A stretch of DNA of 64,000 nucleotides from Cellvibrionaceae bacterium. Lineage in GTDB: Bacteria > Pseudomonadota > Gammaproteobacteria > Pseudomonadales > Cellvibrionaceae. The position numbers and the translations under genes were made by a program. The stretch covers positions 62,001 to 126,000 of the forward strand of contig JAGKWQ010000009.1 of the NCBI GenBank assembly GCA_021151825.1, read 5' to 3'. Shown one piece after another: positions 9,026-16,217 of this stretch (positions are counted from its first letter, which is position 1; each line of letters starts with the position of its first letter). The notes beneath the pieces are model-generated. The model ran no database searches. It had not been told where the DNA came from and saw only the letters and a list, made by a program, of their open reading frames with translations.

Positions 9026-9784
9026 ATGAAAATGCCCACTATTTTAAAGTTCTTACTGATACCTTTTTCTTTCATCGCACTAAATACTCAAGCGGTAATT
9101 ATCGAAGGTGGATTTCGCGGTACGATCACCTCTTTTATAGATGGCTATGAGGACGAATATGACGGATATTTTGACAAAGACCTCTTGGGAACTGAGGTGT
9201 CAGGTACATTCTGGTATGACGTCGATAAAGCGCCGGGAAGTATCAGGGGGTCGTCTACCAGTCAGTCATACGAAAGCTACACTAACAACTGGCTTACTTT
9301 GGTGGTAAACATAAATGGTAAGGTCTTAAGCCCTTCTGTAAAAATAGAGGAACCGTTTTGGCCTTCACTTTTAATAGAAGGTGTGAATTACACCAGTGAT
9401 GATATTGGGGATGGCTCTAATACAGAAGCTATCTATCTTTATGAACAAAATATTTATGTATATGGCGACACTCCGGACTATAAAGCCATGCATATCAGTT
9501 TAGGGATTATGAACTGGGGCGAGCATTTGTTAAACGGCTTGGGTCTTGTTCAAGAGTTGGAATGGGAAGCAGGCCCTGATACTTTTGGATATGTTTCAAT
9601 TGGAATGCAGGATGAATATGAAATTGGTAGATCCAAAGCCTCGGCTATAGATATCACATTGGAAGAATTTTTTATGCGCAAAAGAGCAGTAACTAATGTT
9701 CCTGAAATCCCTTCAATCTATTTGCTTTTGATCGGTGCTTTCTCCCTTTTATATAAGCGACACTATTTTACCTTATCAAGATAA
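9026..9784 (+). CDS. Exported protein with PEP-CTERM-like sorting tail
   Basis: A 252-residue protein with an N-terminal signal peptide (cut near residue 23, after NTQA). The acidic, aromatic-rich beta-type middle includes GTFWYDVDKAPG. The C-terminus has the three-part sorting signal: NVPEIPS, a hydrophobic IYLLLIGAFSLLY helix and a basic KRH tail. The motif reads Val-Pro-Glu-Ile-Pro-Ser, one residue longer than the usual VPEPS, so recognition by an exosortase is plausible but not certain. PEP-CTERM proteins are usually tied to exopolysaccharide export and biofilm matrix; no exosortase gene is in the window. The start has AAAGGA a few bases upstream. The middle domain is not recognised. Confidence 0.7.
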   Translation: MKMPTILKFLLIPFSFIALNTQAVIIEGGFRGTITSFIDGYEDEYDGYFDKDLLGTEVSGTFWYDVDKAPGSIRGSSTSQSYESYTNNWLTLVVNINGKVLSPSVKIEEPFWPSLLIEGVNYTSDDIGDGSNTEAIYLYEQNIYVYGDTPDYKAMHISLGIMNWGEHLLNGLGLVQELEWEAGPDTFGYVSIGMQDEYEIGRSKASAIDITLEEFFMRKRAVTNVPEIPSIYLLLIGAFSLLYKRHYFTLSR

Positions 9785-9802
9785 ACACGGTAATTATAAA
9801 CG

Positions 9803-9839
9803 GCACTTAATAACTTAAAATTGTTAAGTGCAGTTTTTT
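9803..9839 (+). terminator. Rho-independent terminator after PEP-CTERM-like gene
   Basis: CACTTAATAA pairs with TTGTTAAGTG (one G-U pair) around a seven-base loop and is followed by a run of six T. It starts about 20 bp after the stop codon of the preceding gene. The remaining intergenic sequence to 10019 shows no supported feature. Confidence 0.75.
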
Positions 9840-10019
9840 GATTTTATTGAATGTTTATCTAATGCGCTTTAGCCACACTGTGCAATACCGCGACGCCCAC
9901 TTTTTGGCGGCGACTGCTCGCAATTTTCCAGTGACACCACGCTAACGAGGCGCTTATCAGGATGTAAAATGAATAGGCGCCTGACCTGGTATGCGATGGC
10001 ACAACTATTCGCAACAAAT

Positions 10020-10229
10020 TTAATAATTTGCAACTGGATGTGTTGGCTCAGTGGGATCTATGGGTTGAATCGGTTGGTCAGGCGTGCCGGGCGAATTAGG
10101 GGTTGGTTCCGGTGTGGGATCCGGAACAGGAACCGGCGAAGGTTGCGGTGGATCAATCGGGTTGGGTGTCGGTGGTGGTGTTTCCGGTGGTGTAGTAGTC
10201 GCTCTGCTATTTTGGTTTTGATTTGTCAT
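10020..10229 (-). CDS. Small proline-rich protein of unknown function
   Basis: A 69-residue protein, about one third proline, with PxP and PTPEPTP-type repeats flanked by Gln/Asn-rich and Asp/Thr-rich ends. It has no signal peptide, Cys or membrane segment. GAGGAAA lies 8 bp before the ATG, a good ribosome site that argues it is real despite low complexity; an overlapping plus-strand frame (9969-10304) is Arg/Trp-rich and looks like its shadow. It lies 77 bp downstream of the DUF4142 gene on the same strand and may be co-transcribed. It may be an unstructured spacer or binding protein. No family is recognised. Confidence 0.6.
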   Translation of the reverse strand: MTNQNQNSRATTTPPETPPPTPNPIDPPQPSPVPVPDPTPEPTPNSPGTPDQPIQPIDPTEPTHPVANY

Positions 10230-10306
10230 TGCTATTTCCTCATCTTTTATTTAAAAGAAGCATTGGCTTCTTTACGAATTACTAACCAGCATTTGGTACA
10301 TTGAAT

Positions 10307-10879
10307 TTATGCTTTGTAATTTGGTTCTTCTACAAAATCGGAATTTTGCAATGGGCTTGTTGGAATGTTGTTGGTATGAAAAGTATCAGCCAGGTCTTGC
10401 GCCATCCTTAGGTGGTGACTTAACTGCTCAAGCGCGTGAGTAAAAAATGCTTCTATTTCAGGGTCTCCGAAATCCCGGATTTTTTTAAACAGTTTGACCA
10501 TATCCTTGTGAGCGGTTAACTGATAATCCACATACTCTTCATCAAAAAACTCATCGTTATGTGAACTCATTAAATAGGGCTCGCCATTTTCAATGTAGTT
10601 ATCAATAGTGGGTATGTAAATGTTTTTGGAGCGGGTAATTTCCGTTATCTTTTGATTCATAGCAATATGGTCATCAATCATTCGTTGCGCAAAAATTTTA
10701 ATATTGGTTGATTGGGAGTTCTGTACTGCCAGTTTGGAGTTTTTAATTTCGGCAAATCCTTTATATACAGCCTTCTCGATCAAGTGGGTAATATCGGCTT
10801 GCTGTCGTTTGGGCAGTTTGGTTAATAAAAATCCCACTGTAAATGCAGCCCCTATCAGAAGTATGTTTTTTGTGCGCAT
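10307..10879 (-). CDS. DUF4142 ferritin-like domain protein, membrane-anchored
   Basis: About 190 residues. The N-terminal hydrophobic helix (ILLIGAAFTVGFLL) followed by KLPKR acts as signal or anchor. The rest is a helical bundle matching DUF4142: the FAQRMIDDHIAMNQKI stretch gives the conserved D-H pair, and a later HKDMVKLFKK / HALEQLSHHLRMAQ pair supplies further His. The ATG at 10879 is preceded by AGGTGA; the upstream GTG frame extension overlaps that site. DUF4142 proteins are common near stress-response and envelope genes in proteobacteria, but their biochemical role is unknown to me. A second DUF4142 protein lies at 44688. Neighbours here include a small Pro-rich protein and, further on, a DUF2934 protein. 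Confidence 0.8.
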   Translation of the reverse strand: MRTKNILLIGAAFTVGFLLTKLPKRQQADITHLIEKAVYKGFAEIKNSKLAVQNSQSTNIKIFAQRMIDDHIAMNQKITEITRSKNIYIPTIDNYIENGEPYLMSSHNDEFFDEEYVDYQLTAHKDMVKLFKKIRDFGDPEIEAFFTHALEQLSHHLRMAQDLADTFHTNNIPTSPLQNSDFVEEPNYKA

Positions 10880-10905
10880 ATTAATATTCACCTGTTAAGT
10901 GTGAA

Positions 10906-10936
10906 GGTAGTCTCTATAAACGGTAGCCTCTATAAA
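10906..10936. repeat. Two direct copies of GGTAGYCTCTATAAA upstream of DUF4142
   Basis: A 15-bp element (GGTAGTCTCTATAAA, then GGTAGCCTCTATAAA) is repeated with a 16-bp period, about 30 bp upstream of the DUF4142 start, in the divergent region shared with the YihY-family gene. It may be a regulator site or a small duplication. The rest of the interval to 11167 shows nothing clear. Confidence 0.6.
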
Positions 10937-11167
10937 GTGGACCTTTATATCTGGTGAATGATTCAATTAATTATTATCAGGCTTTCAGAAATTCATTAAT
11001 TGTCATGCAAAACAACGTTTGATATTAACGCTGGATTATTGAAATGCATAAAAAATGGGAACTATCTATTTGATTTTGTTATCAGAAGTTAATGAGTGCA
11101 TCTGCGCTTTTGCCAATCACTTGATTTGATGCATCTATATTCCTATTTTTTAAATAACGGTGTAGTC

Positions 11168-12310
11168 ATGACGTATTATGGAAAAATCAAAAGATATGGA
11201 GAAATCAAAGGCTATGGAAAACTTAAAGAATGGGCGTTCATGTTCCGTGATACGTTCCTGCAATGGTTAGACCGCGATCCTTTCAGGAATAGTGCGGTAA
11301 TATCTTTTTATACTATTTTCTCCTTGCCTGGTTTGCTCGTAATCATTATTAATTTGGCAGGTTATTTTTTTGGTGAAGAGGCGATAACACGGCGAATTAG
11401 TGCAGAAGTAGGGGGAATGATTGGTGGTAATACGGCAAAAGACATTGAAGCTATTATTGCCAATGCTAGCGTTCACCATGATTCCACCTTTGCCTCTATG
11501 ATGGGGATTGCTACGTTGATCTTTGGTGCAACCGGTGTGTTTTATCAGTTGCAGCAAACGTTAAATTCAATCTGGGAGGTCAAGCCGCAAGCTGAGGGGA
11601 AAATCATGAAGATGGTGTTGGACAGAGTTTCTTCTTTCGGATTGATTCTTGCGGTGGGATTTATATTGCTGGTGTCGTTGGTGCTATCTGCAATGTTAAC
11701 CATATTAAGCGGGTGGGTTGCGTACTATTTTTCAGAAACCTTCAACATTGTGTTCCGCTTTCTGGATATTTCATTATCACTCGGCGTCATCACTTTTTTA
11801 TTTGCCGCTATATTTAAATTTTTACCTGATGCTGTAGTGCCGTGGCGTGATGTATGGACGGGCGCTTTTGTTACTGCGTTATTATTTGTGTTGGCTAAAT
11901 TTGCATTGGGCATTTATTTTGGCCACAGCAATCCGGCTTCAGCCTACGGTGCAGCAGGTACCATTATTTTAATTATGTTGTGGGTTTCCTATGTTGGATT
12001 AATTGTACTGTTTGGGGCTGAATTTACGCGGATTTATGCAGGTCGCCGTGGCACCAAAGTTAAACCATTGGAATTCGCAGTTTCTACGTGTGATGCTGAG
12101 GCAGCAGTACATGATGAAAGAAAGCCTGCTTACGTGGAAGAGAGTGCAGCAAATACCGTTAATATTGCAGCGCCGATTTATCCGCTTACTAAAGATCTGG
12201 TATTAGGGCACAAAGCCAGTGAAGCGGCGAGCCCAATGTATTCATCAGGTGAAGAAGATCCGGGCGTAGGCCTGGAATTTTTAGTGACCAGCAATGAACC
12301 TAAAAAGTAA
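11168..12310 (+). CDS. YihY/BrkB-family inner-membrane protein
   Basis: About 380 residues from the ATG at 11168, chosen because the longer frame from 11096 adds an atypical N-terminus. Core features of the YihY/UPF0761 family are visible: DPFRNSAVISFYTIFSLPGLL, GATGVFYQLQQTLNSIWEV, then helices around 190-300 including the YFGHSNPASAYGAAG stretch and the final FGAEFTRIYAGRRG. Five or six membrane segments are expected. The family was once called RNase BN, which is not its function; the real role (envelope or transport) is open. The C-terminal 80 residues form a soluble, acidic extension not typical of the shortest family members. The ribosome site is weak. Confidence 0.85.
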   Translation: MTYYGKIKRYGEIKGYGKLKEWAFMFRDTFLQWLDRDPFRNSAVISFYTIFSLPGLLVIIINLAGYFFGEEAITRRISAEVGGMIGGNTAKDIEAIIANASVHHDSTFASMMGIATLIFGATGVFYQLQQTLNSIWEVKPQAEGKIMKMVLDRVSSFGLILAVGFILLVSLVLSAMLTILSGWVAYYFSETFNIVFRFLDISLSLGVITFLFAAIFKFLPDAVVPWRDVWTGAFVTALLFVLAKFALGIYFGHSNPASAYGAAGTIILIMLWVSYVGLIVLFGAEFTRIYAGRRGTKVKPLEFAVSTCDAEAAVHDERKPAYVEESAANTVNIAAPIYPLTKDLVLGHKASEAASPMYSSGEEDPGVGLEFLVTSNEPKK

Positions 12311-12331
12311 ACTATAAATAATTCTTACATT

Positions 12332-12583
12332 TTATGGCCACGGGGCAGGGTTGTCATTGATGTATTGCGGGCCGCCTTCTTCAGGTTCTGCATCACTTAA
12401 TGGATTGTCTGCTTTGATTTCACCGGTTGCTACTTGATGGAAATCGATGCGGACTTTTGCAAAATCGGCATAGGCAAGATTCGCATCTTCTATCGGACAT
12501 TCTTTTACCGCCCACGCAATGACTTCATCCAGGCGTCGATCCAATTCCATACCGAATGCAGTTTTATCGAGTTTTCCAGTCAT
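12332..12583 (-). CDS. Small soluble protein of unknown function
   Basis: An 83-residue acidic protein with no signal peptide or membrane segment. The N-terminal half is helical, with a GMELDRRLDEVIAWA stretch; the C-terminus ends in a short Pro-rich PQYINDNPAPWP tail. GGAG stands 10 bp before the ATG. It is 53 bp downstream of the DUF2934 gene on the same strand and probably co-transcribed, and it converges with the YihY gene. No family is recognised. Confidence 0.6.
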   Translation of the reverse strand: MTGKLDKTAFGMELDRRLDEVIAWAVKECPIEDANLAYADFAKVRIDFHQVATGEIKADNPLSDAEPEEGGPQYINDNPAPWP

Positions 12584-12636
12584 GGGATTTGCTCCATTAT
12601 TTATTGAGGTTGCTATTCATTACATTTAACTTTGGC

Positions 12637-12840
12637 TCAGGTTTGATCGGGCTGTTCAGGTTCTGTCGAGCCTTTTGCTTCGGATGGATCAACAGAGCGC
12701 TTTTGATGCGGATGATCATTTTCTTTTTCGGCCATTGATATTGCTGTTTGCCAGTGACTATCCGATTGTCCCTCAGGTTTTCCTGCAGATAACCAGAGAT
12801 AATATGCCAACTCTTGAATATGTTGATGATTGTTAATCAT
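12637..12840 (-). CDS. DUF2934 family small protein
   Basis: A 67-residue protein. The N-terminal 35 residues match DUF2934: IQELAYYLWLSAGKPEG, then SDSHWQTA, with the conserved aromatic-Leu-Trp and His-Trp positions. The C-terminal half is charged and Pro/Glu-rich (disordered). AGAGG lies 9 bp before the ATG. DUF2934 proteins often occur near stress-related small genes in proteobacteria; their role is unknown. The gene starts a two-gene minus-strand unit with the 83-residue protein, and the region 12841-13119 upstream of it also carries the promoter region of the M23 gene. Confidence 0.75.
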   Translation of the reverse strand: MINNHQHIQELAYYLWLSAGKPEGQSDSHWQTAISMAEKENDHPHQKRSVDPSEAKGSTEPEQPDQT

Positions 12841-13119
12841 GGTATGCCTCTGTATTAAAAATTGAATTACAGCGTTAGATCACAAGCAATGTGAAAAATT
12901 CACATTGCGCTGGTGAGTAATTTACTTCCCCGCAAATGGCTTACAAAAATCTCCGCTTATGGCGACTATTCCCGATTTTTAAATTCTCTAAAATGGCATC
13001 CATAGCGTTGCAATAGAGCGCTACGCGGAGTTGACCGGCCTGTTATTGAAATGGTTTTCATTGGCCGATCAGCGACAAACTACTCACTCATATTTTTTGG
13101 ATTTAAAAGGATGTTTGCT

Positions 13120-14172
13120 ATGAAAGCACTTCGTACATTAACTCGTGTTGTATTGATATCGTCTGCAGTTTTTTCTTCAGTGTCGGTGATGGCGGTAGAT
13201 TTTCCATTGCGTGCTGATGATCTTAATTTGAACCATCGTTATTCAACGGGCGAACATTGGTCTGGTGGTACTCAGGAAAAAGGTTTTGATATTGGCGCCG
13301 TTCGCCATGTAGGTAGCGATCAATGGAGTCACCTGAAAACGGACGGCGCTGACAATACGATTAATTCAAATCACATCATTTACGGCGCGAAAATCCGTGC
13401 AATGGAAGCGGGAACCGTAGTGGGGTGCTGGCGCAATTCACCGGAAAATAAAGCCGGCAGCAAGCTGCAAAAACTGCTGGATGGTTATATTGGTTTAGCG
13501 GGAAATCACGTGTGGATTTTGCAAGATAACGGTGTCTATGCACTTTACGCACATGCCCAGCCGGGCACAGTGCCCGCTGCGATTTGCCCGCACAATGCCA
13601 CTTATTTGACCCATCCTGATACAGGCAATCCATGGACCCAGGATGGGCGTGTAACGGGTGGTGTTCGTGTTCAAAAGGGTCAACTATTAGGTGTGGTTGG
13701 TAACAGTGGTAACTCTACTGGCCCTCACTTGCATGTGCATATGGAGAAGGATGGCGACCCGGTAACGATAAAGTTTGATCATGGACAAACCACGCCGGTT
13801 ACCAATGGCAAGGCTTCGGTAAACGGCCCCTGGTCATTGCTCAATGGCAAAGCTTTGCCTGCCGGTAAAGTGTTGGTATGGGCTCCCCATTCCGTTGGTT
13901 ACTGGACGGTGAACAATATTCCGGATGAGCGTATGCAAGCATGGTTTAATCATTTTGCAGATTCCGGTGTGATGATTGATACCTTTCCATGTACTGATGG
14001 GGGCCAGATTTATAACACTACCTGGATTCCAGCGAGCGGCTCCTGGTACACCCACTTCGGTATGAGCTTGACCAGCTTCAACCAAAAATCAAACTACTAT
14101 GCGAACCTGGGTTATACCCGCACTGGTTGGTGGTACTGCGGTTCGGTTTATACGGGTATTTGGCGCAAATAA
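13120..14172 (+). CDS. Secreted M23-family peptidase with C-terminal repeat-type domain
   Basis: About 350 residues from ATG 13120, which follows AAAAGGA; in-frame upstream ATGs lack spacing. Signal peptide about 1-25 (ends SVMA). The M23 (lysostaphin-like) domain spans about 50-240: KGFDIG gives Asp57, LYAHAQPG gives a histidine, and GPHLHVH (203-207) gives the HxH metal site. The His normally four residues before the Asp reads Glu53, so the zinc site may be altered or use another His. Residues about 270-350 hold a WxxHFADSG...GGQIYNTTW...GSWYTHFGMS pattern that resembles the 'bacterial tandem repeat domain 1' found in exported hydrolases. Probable role: peptidoglycan or protein cleavage outside the cell. 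Confidence 0.82.
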   Translation: MKALRTLTRVVLISSAVFSSVSVMAVDFPLRADDLNLNHRYSTGEHWSGGTQEKGFDIGAVRHVGSDQWSHLKTDGADNTINSNHIIYGAKIRAMEAGTVVGCWRNSPENKAGSKLQKLLDGYIGLAGNHVWILQDNGVYALYAHAQPGTVPAAICPHNATYLTHPDTGNPWTQDGRVTGGVRVQKGQLLGVVGNSGNSTGPHLHVHMEKDGDPVTIKFDHGQTTPVTNGKASVNGPWSLLNGKALPAGKVLVWAPHSVGYWTVNNIPDERMQAWFNHFADSGVMIDTFPCTDGGQIYNTTWIPASGSWYTHFGMSLTSFNQKSNYYANLGYTRTGWWYCGSVYTGIWRK

Positions 14173-14200
14173 ACAATGGTTTATATAAAAGCCTGAATAA

Positions 14201-14235
14201 AAAAGGTGGGTGACTTTTGGTCCCCCACCTTTTTT
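14201..14235. terminator. Strong hairpin between convergent genes, likely bidirectional terminator
   Basis: GGTGGG(TG)AC pairs with GTCCCCCACC across a short loop and is flanked by A-run and T-run on opposite sides (AAAAAA before, TTTTTT after). It sits between the M23 gene (plus) and the PEP-CTERM gene (minus), whose stops face each other. Confidence 0.8.
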
Positions 14236-14244
14236 AGTGCATGT

Positions 14245-14940
14245 TCAATAATTATTTTTTATTCTTCGGGTTGCTGCGAGGCCTAATAAACCCAGTGCTG
14301 TTAAAACCAGGCCTGCTGGTTCCGTTACAGGTATTTTTTCAATCTTCCATTGGCTCAATGCGTTGTTGCTTTTATAGGTAGCATCACCATAAGAGGCAAT
14401 AATCCAGCTATCTTCGGGCCGCTCTATCACGAAATTTGTTTTCTCCTGAAAAAAATCGCAATTGCAAGTGCCTTTTCCTCCCTGGGAGTTTATATAGATT
14501 TTGTGATCTCTCATTTTATTAACAAGCGTATTTCTTGTTGCGTCATTGATATGGCTTTTAAAAATGAAACTCCATGCGTTAATCGTACCATCAGGATTAA
14601 TGATTACTTTTGCATTCGTCGATGTTGTAAATTCCGGTTCCCACCAATTGCTGTCAAAAGCGCTATCAGTAAGAAGCTCTACGTTGGTAATAAAAATTTT
14701 GGAAAGGGCTGATGAGGAAATCAGTGTGTCATCCAGGGTAAACGAAAATTGAAAAGAAATGTCCCCATCATCTTCGTTAATAACTTCCTCTTCCCATTCG
14801 TAGCCCGCAATAAGTGTTTTTTCCCATTGCAACGGTTTGCTGGAGTAGGTGTATTGAATCAAACCTGCAAATGTAGACTGAGAGAGTGCAAGTAATCCAA
14901 AAAGTGTTACTAAATTTTTTACTAAAATGAACGGTTTCAT
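14245..14940 (-). CDS. Exported PEP-CTERM-type protein of unknown function
   Basis: A 231-residue protein: signal peptide about 1-25 (cut near STFA-G), a beta-rich middle with DISFQFSFTLDDTLISS (a strand type common in PEP-CTERM proteins), and a C-terminal tail VTEPAGLVLTALGLLGLAATRR, i.e. an EPA-type motif, hydrophobic helix and Arg-Arg. AAAGGAG precedes the ATG by 6 bp. One CNC pair occurs in the middle part. It is the second such protein in the window (the other at 9026), but the two middles are not obviously alike. It is probably surface- or matrix-targeted if the host has an exosortase. The interval 14941-15128 shows no supported feature. Confidence 0.75.
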   Translation of the reverse strand: MKPFILVKNLVTLFGLLALSQSTFAGLIQYTYSSKPLQWEKTLIAGYEWEEEVINEDDGDISFQFSFTLDDTLISSSALSKIFITNVELLTDSAFDSNWWEPEFTTSTNAKVIINPDGTINAWSFIFKSHINDATRNTLVNKMRDHKIYINSQGGKGTCNCDFFQEKTNFVIERPEDSWIIASYGDATYKSNNALSQWKIEKIPVTEPAGLVLTALGLLGLAATRRIKNNY

Positions 14941-15128
14941 AATTTACTCCTTTGAAAGTGAAAAGAATGATTGCCAACTCATTTGCGTAAAGCTAATTAT
15001 TCAATCATGCACGCTTATGAATAAATGTGAGTTCAGTTGCACATATCGGTATTGGCGTTTTACTCATTACTTTTCAGTCTTCCTTCTGCCTGCGATTCAG
15101 CCCCAGCGCATAATTATTTCTAAACATG

Positions 15129-16217
15129 CTATCGGTGTGCCCCTGCGAGTTGCTCCTTCCAAAATTCATGCCCATGGAACTCATAAGCTCGTTGGTAATA
15201 CTGCAGCCGTCGCAGTTGGTATATATCTGCAATCTTTCCCAGCTGCTCGCTGTAGCCCTGCATTGCTGCTTGTCGATCCGGATTCAAGATTGCTTGCGAC
15301 AACATATGCGCACTTGCCAAAGCATTAAAAATTCCTTGCGAAGAAAGTGGATCGAAACTTAGTGCTGCATCGCCACAAGCGGCCCAATAATCTCCGTAAG
15401 GTTGTTGTAAAGACGTGGTGCGTGCTTCATTAATTTTGAGTTCCGCGTTGTGCAGGGTCTGTGAATTGATTTTTTTTTGAAGCAAATAGGTGCTGCTAAA
15501 TTGCTTCCACCATTTTTCCGGTTGATGGCTTAGCTCGGCGGCGTACCGGGCACTGGTGTGGAAAATGGCGAGGGGACGTCCGTCCGGTAAGTGGGCCCCA
15601 TACCACCAGCCGTTAGCCTGGCTTTCGGTAAGGGTTTGCGCCGTGTAAGTCTCAGCGGGTTGGCCGACAGCCCACAGGGCGACTAGTGGAGGGCCTTTTA
15701 TGCGCATACTCCCCGATTTGCGGGCCAATACCGCAGTACGGCCACTGGCGTCGACGGTGAATTCGCTTTCGATACATTCATTGGTATCGATTTTTAATTG
15801 CCACCTTGTTCCATCATGATGGCTGTTATGGAGCAATGCGGGCAGTAATTCTGCACCGCTCTGTATTGCCTGCCGCAATAAATCTTTCTCAAACTCGATG
15901 CGATCCAATCGCCAGCCCATGCCTTGGGAGTGTTGTATGGAATCCTGTTGCAACTGTTCTCCTGCCCACAGGGAATCACTTCCGGGAATTGGCCGGTGGA
16001 TGGTGGCATCTACGAGGTTGAGATTTAGTTTTTGCAAAAAAACATTAATTGCAGCGGGAACTGACTCACCCACCTTGGTGTATTCGAGCGATTTATTTTG
16101 CCCGGCGGGGCGGTCCAGTAGTGCGACCTTTTTGCCCGCGCGGGCGAGGCATATGGCGGCCAGCATCCCTGCCGGACCAGCCCCGAGGATAACCACATCA
16201 AAAAAGCGGTTGCGCAT
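15129..16217 (-). CDS. LodB-type FAD flavoprotein, probable CTQ maturase
   Basis: A 362-residue FAD enzyme of the tryptophan-halogenase-like group. The N-terminal Rossmann motif VVILGAGPAGMLAAICLARAG is followed by DASGRTAVLARK, and the second FAD motif GDAALSFDPLSSQGIFNAL is intact. The start codon lies next to the stop of the upstream catalase-LodA gene, with GAGGAATAA as ribosome site inside that gene's end, implying translational coupling. In Marinomonas LodA/LodB and GoxA/GoxB systems the flavoprotein is needed to make the cysteine tryptophylquinone cofactor in the partner. The same role is inferred here from the pairing. It lacks the KxxxxxE-type halogenase features that I could recognise. 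Confidence 0.82.
   Translation of the reverse strand: MRNRFFDVVILGAGPAGMLAAICLARAGKKVALLDRPAGQNKSLEYTKVGESVPAAINVFLQKLNLNLVDATIHRPIPGSDSLWAGEQLQQDSIQHSQGMGWRLDRIEFEKDLLRQAIQSGAELLPALLHNSHHDGTRWQLKIDTNECIESEFTVDASGRTAVLARKSGSMRIKGPPLVALWAVGQPAETYTAQTLTESQANGWWYGAHLPDGRPLAIFHTSARYAAELSHQPEKWWKQFSSTYLLQKKINSQTLHNAELKINEARTTSLQQPYGDYWAACGDAALSFDPLSSQGIFNALASAHMLSQAILNPDRQAAMQGYSEQLGKIADIYQLRRLQYYQRAYEFHGHEFWKEQLAGAHR

Noticed and set aside
9969..10304. 111-codon plus-strand frame rich in Arg and Trp
   Set aside because: It is the antisense shadow of the proline-rich gene; codon pattern and composition are those of a complementary strand.
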